A stretch of DNA of 13,164 bases from an uncultured Pseudomonadota bacterium. GTDB taxonomy: Bacteria > Myxococcota_A > UBA796 > UBA9615. The notes under the pieces were generated by a model. That model had not been told where the DNA came from and ran no database searches. It saw only the letters and a program-made list of their open reading frames with translations. Location of the stretch: NCBI GenBank assembly GCA_937907595.1, contig CALCXL010000794.1, positions 1 through 13,164 on the forward strand, in the 5' to 3' direction. A program made the translations under genes and the position numbers. Positions within the stretch are counted from its first letter, which is position 1; each line of letters starts with the position of its first letter. Positions 6,328 through 13,164 of the stretch are shown one piece after another.

Positions 6328-7221
6328 ATGGCCTCCCGGCCCCCTCTTCGAGCGTTGCTTGTCGTCGTGCTCCTCGCGGGGCTCGGCTGGCATGTGCGTG
6401 CGCGCTCGCAGCCCGACGCCGACCTGGGCGCGGCCGATCGCCTCCTGCTCAGCGTGTCCGGCCCGATCCAGAACGCGCTGGGGCAGGCCCTGGCCAGCGT
6501 GGGCGGCGTGTTCGATGGGTACCTGCTGCTGGTGGGCACGGAGGCGGAGAACCAGCGCCTGAACCTGCAGCTCCAGGAGGCTGCGGCGGACGCGCGGGAG
6601 CTGGAGGAGCTTCGCCACCAGAACGATCGACTGAGGTCCCTGGTGGGGCTGCGTGAGCGGGTCCCGGGGGAGACCGTGGCCGCCTCGATCATCGGCCGAG
6701 GCACGTCCCCCCGCTTCCGCACCCTGCGCATCGACAAGGGCGACGCGGACGGCGTGCAGCCGGGCATGTCCGTGGTGGTCCCCGAAGGCGGCGTGGGCCA
6801 GGTGCTGCGGTCGTCGGCGGGCTACTCCGACGTGTTGCTCCTGTCGGACGGGCTCAGCGCCGCGGGCGCGGTCTTCGAGGAGAGCCGACTGGGCGGGGTC
6901 CTGCTGGGCGACGGAGGCGGCGATCTCAAGCTCGGGTTCGTGCGGCGTCGCGACCTCGGGTCCGTGGAGGTCGGCGCGCAGCTCGTCTCCAGCGGGGAGG
7001 ACGGCGTCTTTCCCGAGGGCGTGGCCCTGGGCACCGTCGTGAGCGTCGAGACCCCGGAGACGGGCCTGTTCTTGAACATCCGCGTGGAGCCCGCCGTGGA
7101 CGCCCGCCGCATCGAAGAGGTGCTGGTGGTGCTCGACCGGGGCGAGGGGCCCTTCCACCGCGCCACTCCGCCCGTCGCCCCCGACGCCGTGGGCCTGCTC
7201 GTGGGTCCCCCCGCGCCATGA
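6328..7221 (+). CDS. mreC: Rod shape-determining protein MreC
   Basis: MreC is a bitopic inner-membrane protein whose periplasmic part forms filaments that contact and activate PBP2 in the elongasome. The 297-residue product has a short basic cytoplasmic start, one membrane segment (about residues 7-21), an Asn/Gln/Glu/Leu-rich helical coiled coil (about 70-108, ending LRSLVGL) and the two beta-barrel MreC domain (about 115-270), with IIGRG, IDKGDADGVQPGMSVV and GEDGVFPEGVALG. The last 25 residues are Pro/Ala-rich and probably disordered. The ATG at 6328 has AGGGAGG (6311-6317) ten bases upstream, overlapping the mreB stop, so the two genes are probably coupled. Its own stop overlaps the mreD start (ATGA). 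The family match is clear from domain order and position. Confidence 0.94.
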   Translation: MASRPPLRALLVVVLLAGLGWHVRARSQPDADLGAADRLLLSVSGPIQNALGQALASVGGVFDGYLLLVGTEAENQRLNLQLQEAAADARELEELRHQNDRLRSLVGLRERVPGETVAASIIGRGTSPRFRTLRIDKGDADGVQPGMSVVVPEGGVGQVLRSSAGYSDVLLLSDGLSAAGAVFEESRLGGVLLGDGGGDLKLGFVRRRDLGSVEVGAQLVSSGEDGVFPEGVALGTVVSVETPETGLFLNIRVEPAVDARRIEEVLVVLDRGEGPFHRATPPVAPDAVGLLVGPPAP

Positions 7222-7778
7222 GCGCGCGCAGCCTGGCCCTGCCCGGGGATCGTCGTCGGAGCGACGTGAGGCCCACCCGGGCGCTCATGGCGGTGCTCGC
7301 CGGCTTCCTCTGGCTGCCGGTGCAGGCCACCCTCCTGCCCGCCCTGGGCGTCGGCGCGCTCCCCCTGGATCCGCTGCTGCCCCTGGTCGCGGCCTTCGCC
7401 CTGGGCGGTCGACGGACGGAGGCCTGGATCCTGGCCCTCCTGCTGGGCTTCCTGGCCGACTTCTACACGGGCGTCGCCTCGGGGCGCATGGTGCTGCAGT
7501 ACGCGGTGGTCGTGTGCCTGGCCGGCCCCATGCACGGCAAGGTCGTGCTGCGGGATCGCATGGTCCCCGTGGTCGGCGTGTTCCTGCTGTCCCTCGCTTC
7601 GGGCCTGGTCGTCCTGTTCCTGCTGGTGATGATGATGGGCGCGGCACAGCCCGGGGAGCCGGCGGGCCTGCCCCTGGAGGCCGCCGGCACCGCCTGCGCG
7701 GCCCTGTTGCTCTGGCCCGTCTACCGCCGCGTCGCCGGCTGGCAGGACGAGCGCGCCATGTCCCTGCGGAGGCGGTGA
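7218..7778 (+). CDS. mreD: Rod shape-determining membrane protein MreD
   Basis: MreD is a small polytopic inner-membrane partner of MreC and RodA/PBP2 in lateral wall growth. The 186-residue product has a basic N-terminal tail of about 20 residues, then several hydrophobic segments (roughly 22-44, 50-63, 68-85, 90-105, 115-140, 155-168), consistent with five or six membrane passes. The typical MreD signature is seen in LLGFLADFYTGVASG (75-89), and the C-terminus is basic. The start ATG 7218 overlaps the mreC stop as ATGA; no strong ribosome site precedes it, so coupling is likely. An internal ATG at 7287 would also begin just before the first membrane segment, but it leaves a gap in an otherwise overlapped operon. 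Sequence conservation in this family is low; the call rests on hydropathy, the signature and position. Confidence 0.9.
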   Translation: MSARSLALPGDRRRSDVRPTRALMAVLAGFLWLPVQATLLPALGVGALPLDPLLPLVAAFALGGRRTEAWILALLLGFLADFYTGVASGRMVLQYAVVVCLAGPMHGKVVLRDRMVPVVGVFLLSLASGLVVLFLLVMMMGAAQPGEPAGLPLEAAGTACAALLLWPVYRRVAGWQDERAMSLRRR

Positions 7779-9910
7779 TGCGCATCGAGGACATCGCGCT
7801 GTCGCTGCGCGGGGATGGACGGCCTCGGGACCTCCGGTCACGGCTGGCCGCCACGGCGGTCGTGCTGATGCTCGTGTTCGCGGCCCTGCTGGCGCGGCTG
7901 TGGATCCTCCAGGTGGTCGACGGGGAGACCTACGCCGAGCTGGCGCTGCAGAATCACCTCAAGCAGCGGGAGATCCCCGCCCCCCGCGGCGCGATCTACG
8001 ACGCCCACGGCCAGCGGATCGCGGAGGTCCGCGCCTCCTTCGATCTGATGGTCGCCCCCGACGACGTCGATCGCGCCGCGCAGGCCCCCGAGCAGGTGGC
8101 CGGGGCCCTGGGCGGTCCGCCGGAGACCCCTTGGGAGCTGGAGCCACGCACGGACATCGCCACGCTGGCGGCGCGGCTGGCCCCCCTGCTCGACGGCGGC
8201 GATCCGGACGCCCTGGTGTCCGCGTTCGAGGAGTCGCGCAAGGCCAGCCGGTGGCGCCCCGCGCTCCTCCGGGCCGATCTGACCGGTGCCGAGCTGGAGC
8301 GCGTATTGGCCAACCGCCCCTGGCTGCCCGGCGTCGCCGTCGTCTCCCGCCACCGCCGCTCCTACCCGCAGGGCGGCCTCTTCGCCCACCTGATCGGCTA
8401 CATGCGGGAGGTGCGCGGCGAAGACCTCGAGCGACTGCAACGCCGGGACGAGGGCACGGACCGCGCCGGCTGGTACTCGCCGGGGGATCTGATCGGCAAG
8501 TTCGGCCTGGAGGCGGCGCACGAGCGCTGGTTGCGCGGCCGGAACGGGGCCTACTGGGTGCAGGTGGACGCGCTGGGGCGGGAGTTGGGCCGCTCGGCCG
8601 GGGGCCTGCCCGGGGACGACTACTTCGAGTCCATCGCCCACTTCCTGGACCGCGACGTGGTGCCCGAGGTCGCCGGCCACGACCTGCACCTGACGGTGCG
8701 GCAGGACCTGCAGGCCCGGGCGGTGGAGTTGCTGGGCGATCAATCGGGCGCGGTGGTGATGATGGAGGCCCAGACCGGCCGCGTGCTGGTCCTGGCCAAC
8801 GCGCCCGTCTTCGACCCCGAGCTGTTCTCGCGCCCCATCGACACCGCCACCTGGGCGGCCCTCCGCGACGACCCGGCCCACCCGATGGTCGACAAGGCCC
8901 TGCAGGGCGTCTACCCGCCGGGCTCGACCTGGAAGATGCTGGTGGCCGCCGCTGCCCTGGGTTCGGGCACCTGGAACGAAGAGACCCGCGTGTCCTGCCC
9001 CGGCTACCTCAAGGTCGGTCGCCGCCGCTTTCACTGCTGGAATCGCCGGGGCCACGGCAGCGTGAGGCTGAAGGAGGCCCTCAAGGGCTCCTGCGACGTC
9101 TATTTCTACAAGGCCGGGCTGGCGGCGGGCATCGACACCGTGGCGGAGTACGCCGCGATGTTCGGCATGGGCGAGCCCACCGGCGTGGGCATCAACGGCG
9201 AGGGTGGCGCCCTCAACCCCTCCACGGCGTGGAAGGCCCGACGCTACAAGGGCAACCCGCGCCAGGCGGTGTGGACCGCGGGGGACACGGCGTCGGCGGT
9301 GATCGGCCAGGGCTACACCCTTGCGACGCCGATCCAGTTGGCCCGCATGACGGCCGTGCTGGCCAACGGCGGCACGCTGCACCGCCCGCTCCTGGTGGAT
9401 CGCGTGGTGGGCCCCGACGGCCAGGTCGTGATGCGGGGCGAGCCCCAGATCATGGGGGAGGTCGACCTGTCGCCCCAGCACTTCCAGGCCATCCGGGAGG
9501 GCATGTTCGCGGTGGTGGACGAGGTGGGTGGCACCGCCCGCCGGCAGCGGCTCAAGGAGCTGGCGTTCGCGGGCAAGACGGGCACCGCGCAGGTGGTGCG
9601 CCTGGGGGCCAGCAACGCCCAGCGCCACAAGGATCACGCCTGGTTCGTGGCCTTCGCCCCCTACGACAACCCGGAGGTGGCGGTGTCGGTGCTGGTGGAG
9701 AATGGTGAGCACGGAAGCACAGCAGCTGCGCCCATCGCGCGCGAACTCTTCGAGTTGTACTTCAAGGATCGGATCGAGGAGGCGAGGGCCGCGGGCACGC
9801 GCATCGGGGTTCCTCCGGCGGCCTCCGCACGGTCCGCGCTGGCCGAGGCTCCCTCGCCGACGGCGGGCCTGGACGCGGTGCCCGGCCTGCTCCCCGAGGA
9901 GCTGAGGTGA
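7778..9910 (+). CDS. mrdA: Penicillin-binding protein 2, elongasome transpeptidase
   Basis: PBP2 is the class B transpeptidase that cross-links new peptidoglycan with RodA. The 710-residue product has a membrane anchor (about 24-46), a pedestal region with PAPRGAIYDAHGQRIAE (68-84), and a transpeptidase domain (about 320-660). The active-site motifs are S383-T-W-K386, S438-C-D440 and K600-T-G602. Cys407, Cys420, His426 and Cys439 match the spacing of the zinc site described in Acinetobacter PBP2. It is longer than E. coli PBP2 (633 residues) through extra sequence around 95-165 and a Pro/Ala-rich tail (about 668-710). ATG 7778 is chosen because GGAGG (7768-7772) lies five bases upstream and the start overlaps the mreD stop by one base. 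The open frame continues upstream to 7514 only as a shadow inside mreD. Confidence 0.95.
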   Translation: MRIEDIALSLRGDGRPRDLRSRLAATAVVLMLVFAALLARLWILQVVDGETYAELALQNHLKQREIPAPRGAIYDAHGQRIAEVRASFDLMVAPDDVDRAAQAPEQVAGALGGPPETPWELEPRTDIATLAARLAPLLDGGDPDALVSAFEESRKASRWRPALLRADLTGAELERVLANRPWLPGVAVVSRHRRSYPQGGLFAHLIGYMREVRGEDLERLQRRDEGTDRAGWYSPGDLIGKFGLEAAHERWLRGRNGAYWVQVDALGRELGRSAGGLPGDDYFESIAHFLDRDVVPEVAGHDLHLTVRQDLQARAVELLGDQSGAVVMMEAQTGRVLVLANAPVFDPELFSRPIDTATWAALRDDPAHPMVDKALQGVYPPGSTWKMLVAAAALGSGTWNEETRVSCPGYLKVGRRRFHCWNRRGHGSVRLKEALKGSCDVYFYKAGLAAGIDTVAEYAAMFGMGEPTGVGINGEGGALNPSTAWKARRYKGNPRQAVWTAGDTASAVIGQGYTLATPIQLARMTAVLANGGTLHRPLLVDRVVGPDGQVVMRGEPQIMGEVDLSPQHFQAIREGMFAVVDEVGGTARRQRLKELAFAGKTGTAQVVRLGASNAQRHKDHAWFVAFAPYDNPEVAVSVLVENGEHGSTAAAPIARELFELYFKDRIEEARAAGTRIGVPPAASARSALAEAPSPTAGLDAVPGLLPEELR

Positions 9911-11028
9911 GCGCGCCCACCCAGGTCATCCGCAGCGCGCCCGCGCGGCGCTTCGATTGGGTCCTGCTCCTGGTGACCCTGGCGCTGTGCGGATTGGGCC
10001 TGGTCACGCTCTACAGCGCGGCCGGCAGCCCGCTCCAGGACGCGGCGCCCCGGGCCTTTCGCATGCAGGCGATCTACATGGGCGTGGGGCTGGTGGGCAT
10101 GCTCGCCCTCGGCTTCGTCGAGCCCCGGGTCTTCGAGCAGGCGGCCTACGTCGTCTTCGGGGTGGTGGTGGTGCTGCTGGTGCTGGTGCTGCTGGTGGGC
10201 CCGGTGCGCGGCGGGTCCCAGCGCTGGCTGCCCATCGGCCCGGTGAACCTGCAGCCCTCGGAGCTGGCGAAGATCGCCCTCGTGCTGGCCTGCGCGCGCT
10301 TCTTCTCGCAGCGGCCCCGGGAAGACGGCTGGGGGATCAAGGAGCTGGCGGTGCCGGCCGTGCTGTTCCTGGGGCCCCTGGCCGCCCTCGTCTTCGTAGA
10401 GCCGGACCTTGGCACCACCCTGTTCCTCTGCTTCATCTTCGCCGGCATCAGCTTCGCGGTGGGACTGCGCTGGCGGACCCTGGCGGTGGTGGCGCTGCTG
10501 GCCGCCCTCACGGCGCCGCTCGCCTACCGGTTCGTGCTGGACGACTACCAGCGGGACCGGATCGACGTGCTCTTCGCGCCCCAAGCGGACCCCAAGGGGC
10601 ACGGCTACCAGGCGATCCAGGGCCGCTACGCGATCGGCTCGGGCGAGGTGCTGGGCAAGGGCTGGCGCCAGGGCACGCAGGGGCGGCTGCGTTTCCTCCC
10701 CGAGCAGCACACCGACTTCATCTTCAGCGTCTACGCCGAGGAGCAGGGCTTCCTGGGCTGCCTGGGCGCCCTGACCCTCTACTTCGGCCAGATGCTGCTG
10801 GGGCTCTGGATCGCCTGGAACGCGCGGGATCGCTTCGGCTCCATCCTGGCGTCCGGCGTGGTCTCCATCCTCTTCTGCCACGTCTGCATCAACCTCGGCG
10901 GCGTCCTGGGCCTGCTGCCCATCACCGGCGTGACCCTGCCCTTCATGAGCTACGGCGGCAGCTCCGTGCTGACCATGCTGTTCGCGGTGGGCATGTTGAT
11001 GTCGGTGTCCATGCGCCGGTCGCCCTGA
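9907..11028 (+). CDS. rodA: Peptidoglycan glycosyltransferase RodA
   Basis: RodA is a SEDS-family membrane enzyme that polymerises lipid II into glycan strands, working with PBP2. The 373-residue product is predicted to have about ten membrane segments. Conserved SEDS features are GSQRWLPIG (103-111), LQPSELAK (115-122), EPDLGTT (165-171), the loop FLPEQHTDFIFSVYAEE (263-279) with the essential Asp270, and the final PFMSYGGSS (345-353). The start is GTG 9907, overlapping the PBP2 stop (GTGA). A strong GAGGAG (9896-9901) lies five bases upstream, so the non-ATG start is well supported. The length matches E. coli RodA (370). Being next to PBP2 makes RodA, not the division homologue FtsW, the right name. 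It is the last gene of the tightly overlapped elongasome block. Confidence 0.96.
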   Translation: MSAPTQVIRSAPARRFDWVLLLVTLALCGLGLVTLYSAAGSPLQDAAPRAFRMQAIYMGVGLVGMLALGFVEPRVFEQAAYVVFGVVVVLLVLVLLVGPVRGGSQRWLPIGPVNLQPSELAKIALVLACARFFSQRPREDGWGIKELAVPAVLFLGPLAALVFVEPDLGTTLFLCFIFAGISFAVGLRWRTLAVVALLAALTAPLAYRFVLDDYQRDRIDVLFAPQADPKGHGYQAIQGRYAIGSGEVLGKGWRQGTQGRLRFLPEQHTDFIFSVYAEEQGFLGCLGALTLYFGQMLLGLWIAWNARDRFGSILASGVVSILFCHVCINLGGVLGLLPITGVTLPFMSYGGSSVLTMLFAVGMLMSVSMRRSP

Positions 11029-11070
11029 GGCCGGGGGGCGGGAGCCGACTTCGGCCTCTTCCGTCCGGCC
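11029..11070. other. GC-rich inverted repeat after rodA
   Basis: GGCCGG (11029-11034) and CCGGCC (11065-11070) can pair, enclosing a smaller hairpin GCCG-ACTT-CGGC (11044-11055). It begins directly at the rodA stop. There is no T-run after either stem, so it does not look like a classical terminator. It may be a transcript-stability or attenuation structure, or an accident of high GC. Confidence 0.3.
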
Positions 11071-11081
11071 GGCGACGCTGG

Positions 11082-11087
11082 TACAAG
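11082..11087 (+). promoter_or_regulatory. Possible -10 element for leaderless expression of the lipoprotein gene
   Basis: TACAAG lies seven bases before ATG 11095, and no Shine-Dalgarno sequence occurs in between. That spacing would put the transcript start at or next to the ATG, as in leaderless genes. The hexamer matches four of six consensus bases but lacks the final T, and no good -35 is seen. This is a weak prediction. Confidence 0.2.
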
Positions 11088-11094
11088 CGCGACC

Positions 11095-11901
11095 ATGCCT
11101 CTTCGCCTCCTGCTGCTCTTCCTGGCGCTGCTCGCTGGCTGCTCGAACGTGGGCAGCAAGCCCGAGATCGTGATCGTGCACCGCTGCAAGGACGTCAACT
11201 TCAAGGACCTGGCGGGGCACTTCGCCCGGCTGGAGGGCGCCTCGAACGTCTCCACGAAGTTCCGCTTCGAAGCGGTGCAGGCGGGCGGCGTCCTGGAGAT
11301 CCGCTACGTGCCGGGCAACCACGAGCGCTACCTGCTCCGCTCCGACGGCGCCGGCCCCGACCGCGTGACCTTCACGCAGACCGGAGCCACGGGCCGGCAG
11401 CGGCAGATCAAGGGGACGATCAACAACGAGTGCCGGGTGGAGCTGGAGGACGGCTGGGCCTCGGGGGGCTCGTTCACGCCGATCGCCGAGGGCAAGCGAA
11501 CCTTCGTGCCCTTCGAGCCGGCCAGCCGGCTGGACTACGAGCTCTGCACCGAGCGCCTCTACCTGGACGGTGACGCGCGCAACGAGGCAGCCGCGAAGAA
11601 GGCCGCGCCCCTCGGCGATGACGTGCCCACGACCCGCCGGAGCAGCACGCAGGTGGCCGCGTTTGCGCCGCGCAGTGAGCTCGAGGCTGGCTGCAAGCCG
11701 GTCCTGAACATCTGGGCCAACGGCGAGGCCGAGGTCATGGCGGACCTGGAGGACGACGGCAAGGGGCCGTCCCTGCGCTGGTCCCACGAGCTGTCCAACG
11801 ATTTCATCGGCGCCCGCGCCATCTCCCTGCGCCGCTACGCCGAGTGCGGGGGCCAGAAGAAGCTCCTCGGCGTCGCGTGCGCCCAGTACGAGGTGAAGTG
11901 A
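11095..11901 (+). CDS. Predicted outer-membrane lipoprotein, unknown function
   Basis: I do not recognise a family for this 268-residue protein. The N-terminus is a clear lipoprotein signal: basic start (MPLR), hydrophobic core, and lipobox L-A-G-C with the acylated Cys16. Ser17 at +2 argues for outer-membrane sorting by the usual enterobacterial rule. The mature part contains six more cysteines (31, 113, 151, 200, 251, 262), an even number suited to three disulfides. A charged Ala/Lys/Arg-rich linker (about 157-185) may divide it into two lobes, both apparently beta-rich. The ATG at 11095 has no ribosome site, and the stop overlaps the fabD start by one base, so it probably drives coupled translation of fabD. 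It sits 66 bases after rodA. A role in the envelope is plausible from location only; no enzymatic motif is visible. Confidence 0.8.
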   Translation: MPLRLLLLFLALLAGCSNVGSKPEIVIVHRCKDVNFKDLAGHFARLEGASNVSTKFRFEAVQAGGVLEIRYVPGNHERYLLRSDGAGPDRVTFTQTGATGRQRQIKGTINNECRVELEDGWASGGSFTPIAEGKRTFVPFEPASRLDYELCTERLYLDGDARNEAAAKKAAPLGDDVPTTRRSSTQVAAFAPRSELEAGCKPVLNIWANGEAEVMADLEDDGKGPSLRWSHELSNDFIGARAISLRRYAECGGQKKLLGVACAQYEVK

Positions 11902-12815
11902 TGTCCACAGCGTTCGTCTTTCCCGGCCAGGGCAGCCAGGCCGTCGGCATGGGCTCCGACTGGCTCGGCCGCTCGGCCCTGGTGCAGCAGACCTTCGACG
12001 AGGCCGACGCCGCCCTGGGTGAATCCCTCAGCCGCATCATCCTGCAGGGGCCCATGGAGGACCTCACACGCACGGAGAACACGCAGCCCGCCCTCCTGAC
12101 GGTCGCCGTGGCCTACTGGCGCGTGCTCCAGGCGGAGGGCCTCGCCCCCGACGTGGTCGCCGGGCACTCCCTGGGCGAGTACAGCGCGCTGGTCTGCGCC
12201 GGCGCCCTGGGCTTCGCCGACGCCGTGCGCCTGACCCGCCTGCGCGGGGAGGCCATGCAGAACGCGGTGCCCCTGGGCGTGGGCACGATGGCCGCCATCA
12301 TCGGGATCAAGGACGCCGCGGTCATCGACGCCCTCTGCGAAGAGGCCGCCCAGGGCCAGGTGGTGGAGCCCGCGGGCCTCAACACGCCCGGCCAGGTGGT
12401 GATCGCCGGCCACGTGGAGGCGGTGAACCGGGCCGTGGACCTGGCGAAGGACAAGCGCGGCATGGGCAAGCTGCTCAACGTCAGCGCGCCGTTTCACTGC
12501 TCCCTGCTCGCGCCGGCGGGGGAGGCCCTGGCCGAGGCCCTGGCCGACGTCGCGATCGGGCCGCTGTCGGTGCCCTACGTGCCCAACGTCACGGGGGCGT
12601 GGACCGAGGATCCGTCGGCGGAGGTGGTCAAGGCCAACCTCGTGGAGCAGGTCAGCAAGGCGGTCCTCTGGGAGGCCACCCTGCGCAGCATGATGGAGCA
12701 CGGGGTCGATCGCTGGCTCGAGGTCGGCGCCGGCCGGACCCTGGTGGGCCTGGTCAAGCGGCTGGAGCGCAAGGCGAACGTCGACAGCTTCGAGAGCGAG
12801 TCGTGGCGCGCGTGA
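11901..12815 (+). CDS. fabD: Malonyl-CoA:acyl carrier protein transacylase
   Basis: FabD transfers malonyl from CoA to ACP, supplying the extender unit for fatty acid synthesis in the cytoplasm. The 304-residue product has the N-terminal FPGQGSQ (7-13), the nucleophile elbow GHSLGEYSA (88-96) with Ser90, Arg115 in LTRLRGEAMQ, which binds the malonyl carboxylate, NVSAPFHCSLL (193-203) with catalytic His199, and the late EVGAGRTLVGL (274-284). The length is normal (about 309 in E. coli). ATG 11901 overlaps the lipoprotein stop by one base, and GAGGTGA (11890-11896) lies four bases upstream; an upstream in-frame start at 11844 would add 19 non-homologous residues. The other fab genes that often flank fabD are not seen here; instead it lies between a lipoprotein gene and miaB. 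Confidence 0.96.
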   Translation: MSTAFVFPGQGSQAVGMGSDWLGRSALVQQTFDEADAALGESLSRIILQGPMEDLTRTENTQPALLTVAVAYWRVLQAEGLAPDVVAGHSLGEYSALVCAGALGFADAVRLTRLRGEAMQNAVPLGVGTMAAIIGIKDAAVIDALCEEAAQGQVVEPAGLNTPGQVVIAGHVEAVNRAVDLAKDKRGMGKLLNVSAPFHCSLLAPAGEALAEALADVAIGPLSVPYVPNVTGAWTEDPSAEVVKANLVEQVSKAVLWEATLRSMMEHGVDRWLEVGAGRTLVGLVKRLERKANVDSFESESWRA

Positions 12816-12822
12816 CGGCCCG

Positions 12823-13164
12823 ATGACCGACGCTCTGCCCCGGGTCTACATCCAGACCTACGGCTGCCAGATGAACGACCAGGACAGCGGCACCATGCTG
12901 CGCCTGCTCGAGCGGGAGGGCTACGTCTCCACCGATCTGCCCGAGCACGCCGACGTCGTGCTCATCAACACCTGCTCGGTGCGCGAGAAGCCTGAACAGA
13001 AGGTGCGCAGCCTGCTGGGCCGGTACCGGCCGCTCAAGGACGCCAACCCGAACCTCGTCCTCGGGGTGACGGGCTGCTACGCCCAGCAGGCCCAGGGCAA
13101 GCTGCTGCGCGACTTCAGCTACCTGGACCTGGTGATGGGCCCCGACGCCATCTCCCGGCTGCCC
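12823..13164 (+). CDS. miaB: tRNA-2-methylthio-N6-isopentenyladenosine synthase MiaB, N-terminal part (cut by window edge)
   Basis: MiaB is a radical-SAM methylthiotransferase that adds a methylthio group to i6A37 of tRNAs reading UNN codons. The 114 visible codons cover the N-terminal UPF0004 domain. They hold the three cysteines expected to bind the auxiliary iron-sulfur cluster: Cys15 in QTYGCQMN, Cys51 in INTCSVREK and Cys85 in GVTGCYAQ. YGCQMND and NTCSVREKPEQKV favour MiaB over the related MtaB and RimO. The radical-SAM CxxxCxxC motif and the TRAM domain lie beyond the window. ATG 12823 follows the fabD stop by seven bases; no clear ribosome site is seen, so coupling to fabD is likely. 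The identification is strong for a partial gene. Confidence 0.92.
   Translation, partial: MTDALPRVYIQTYGCQMNDQDSGTMLRLLEREGYVSTDLPEHADVVLINTCSVREKPEQKVRSLLGRYRPLKDANPNLVLGVTGCYAQQAQGKLLRDFSYLDLVMGPDAISRLP

Noticed and set aside
5161..7158. Minus-strand open frame of 665 codons opposite mreB and mreC
   Set aside because: It spans two genuine plus-strand genes with clear motifs and ribosome sites. Its His/Arg/Gln/Leu-rich composition is typical of antisense frames at high GC.
9661..11787. Minus-strand open frame of 708 codons opposite mrdA, rodA and the lipoprotein gene
   Set aside because: It crosses three real genes. The product is His/Gln/Glu-rich low complexity with no domain and no sensible start context.

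Overview
The window is a GC-rich, gene-dense stretch of a Gram-negative bacterial chromosome. It carries two divergent gene clusters that read away from a non-coding gap of about 370 bases (4908-5280). The full MreBCD/PBP2/RodA set, a PpiD-type chaperone, a lipobox protein and SppA all point to a rod-shaped diderm. The GC richness and a protein resembling the Myxococcus 'double-CXXCG' paralogous family make Myxococcota or a neighbouring delta-proteobacterial lineage the best guess. That assignment is inference; there is no rRNA marker in the window.

Minus-strand cluster (read from 4907 down to 1): a PpiD-like periplasmic parvulin chaperone, the membrane peptidase SppA with an unusual acidic linker, a CXXC protein of unknown role (possibly SitI6-like), a stand-alone JAMM metalloprotease, and the start of thymidylate kinase (tmk), which runs off the left edge. 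Gaps of 55, 10, 7 and 38 bases suggest one transcript. The first two genes belong to envelope protein quality control; the small CXXC/JAMM pair is the least explained part of the window.

Plus-strand cluster (5281 to the right edge): mreB, mreC, mreD, mrdA (PBP2) and rodA form a complete elongasome operon. mreC follows mreB closely and the next three start codons overlap the preceding stop codons. MreB filaments, the MreC/MreD scaffold, the RodA glycosyltransferase and the PBP2 transpeptidase together build the lateral wall. After a 66-base gap comes an unrecognised cysteine-rich lipoprotein, coupled by a one-base overlap to fabD (malonyl-CoA:ACP transacylase), followed by the start of miaB (tRNA methylthiotransferase), cut by the right edge.

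Most of the window is ordinary conserved housekeeping. The items that deserve a second look are the CXXC/JAMM gene pair, the Cys3His version of the zinc site in PBP2, the acidic insert in SppA, the orphan lipoprotein between rodA and fabD, and the divergent control region. I saw no mobile element, CRISPR array, tRNA, rRNA or clear terminator.
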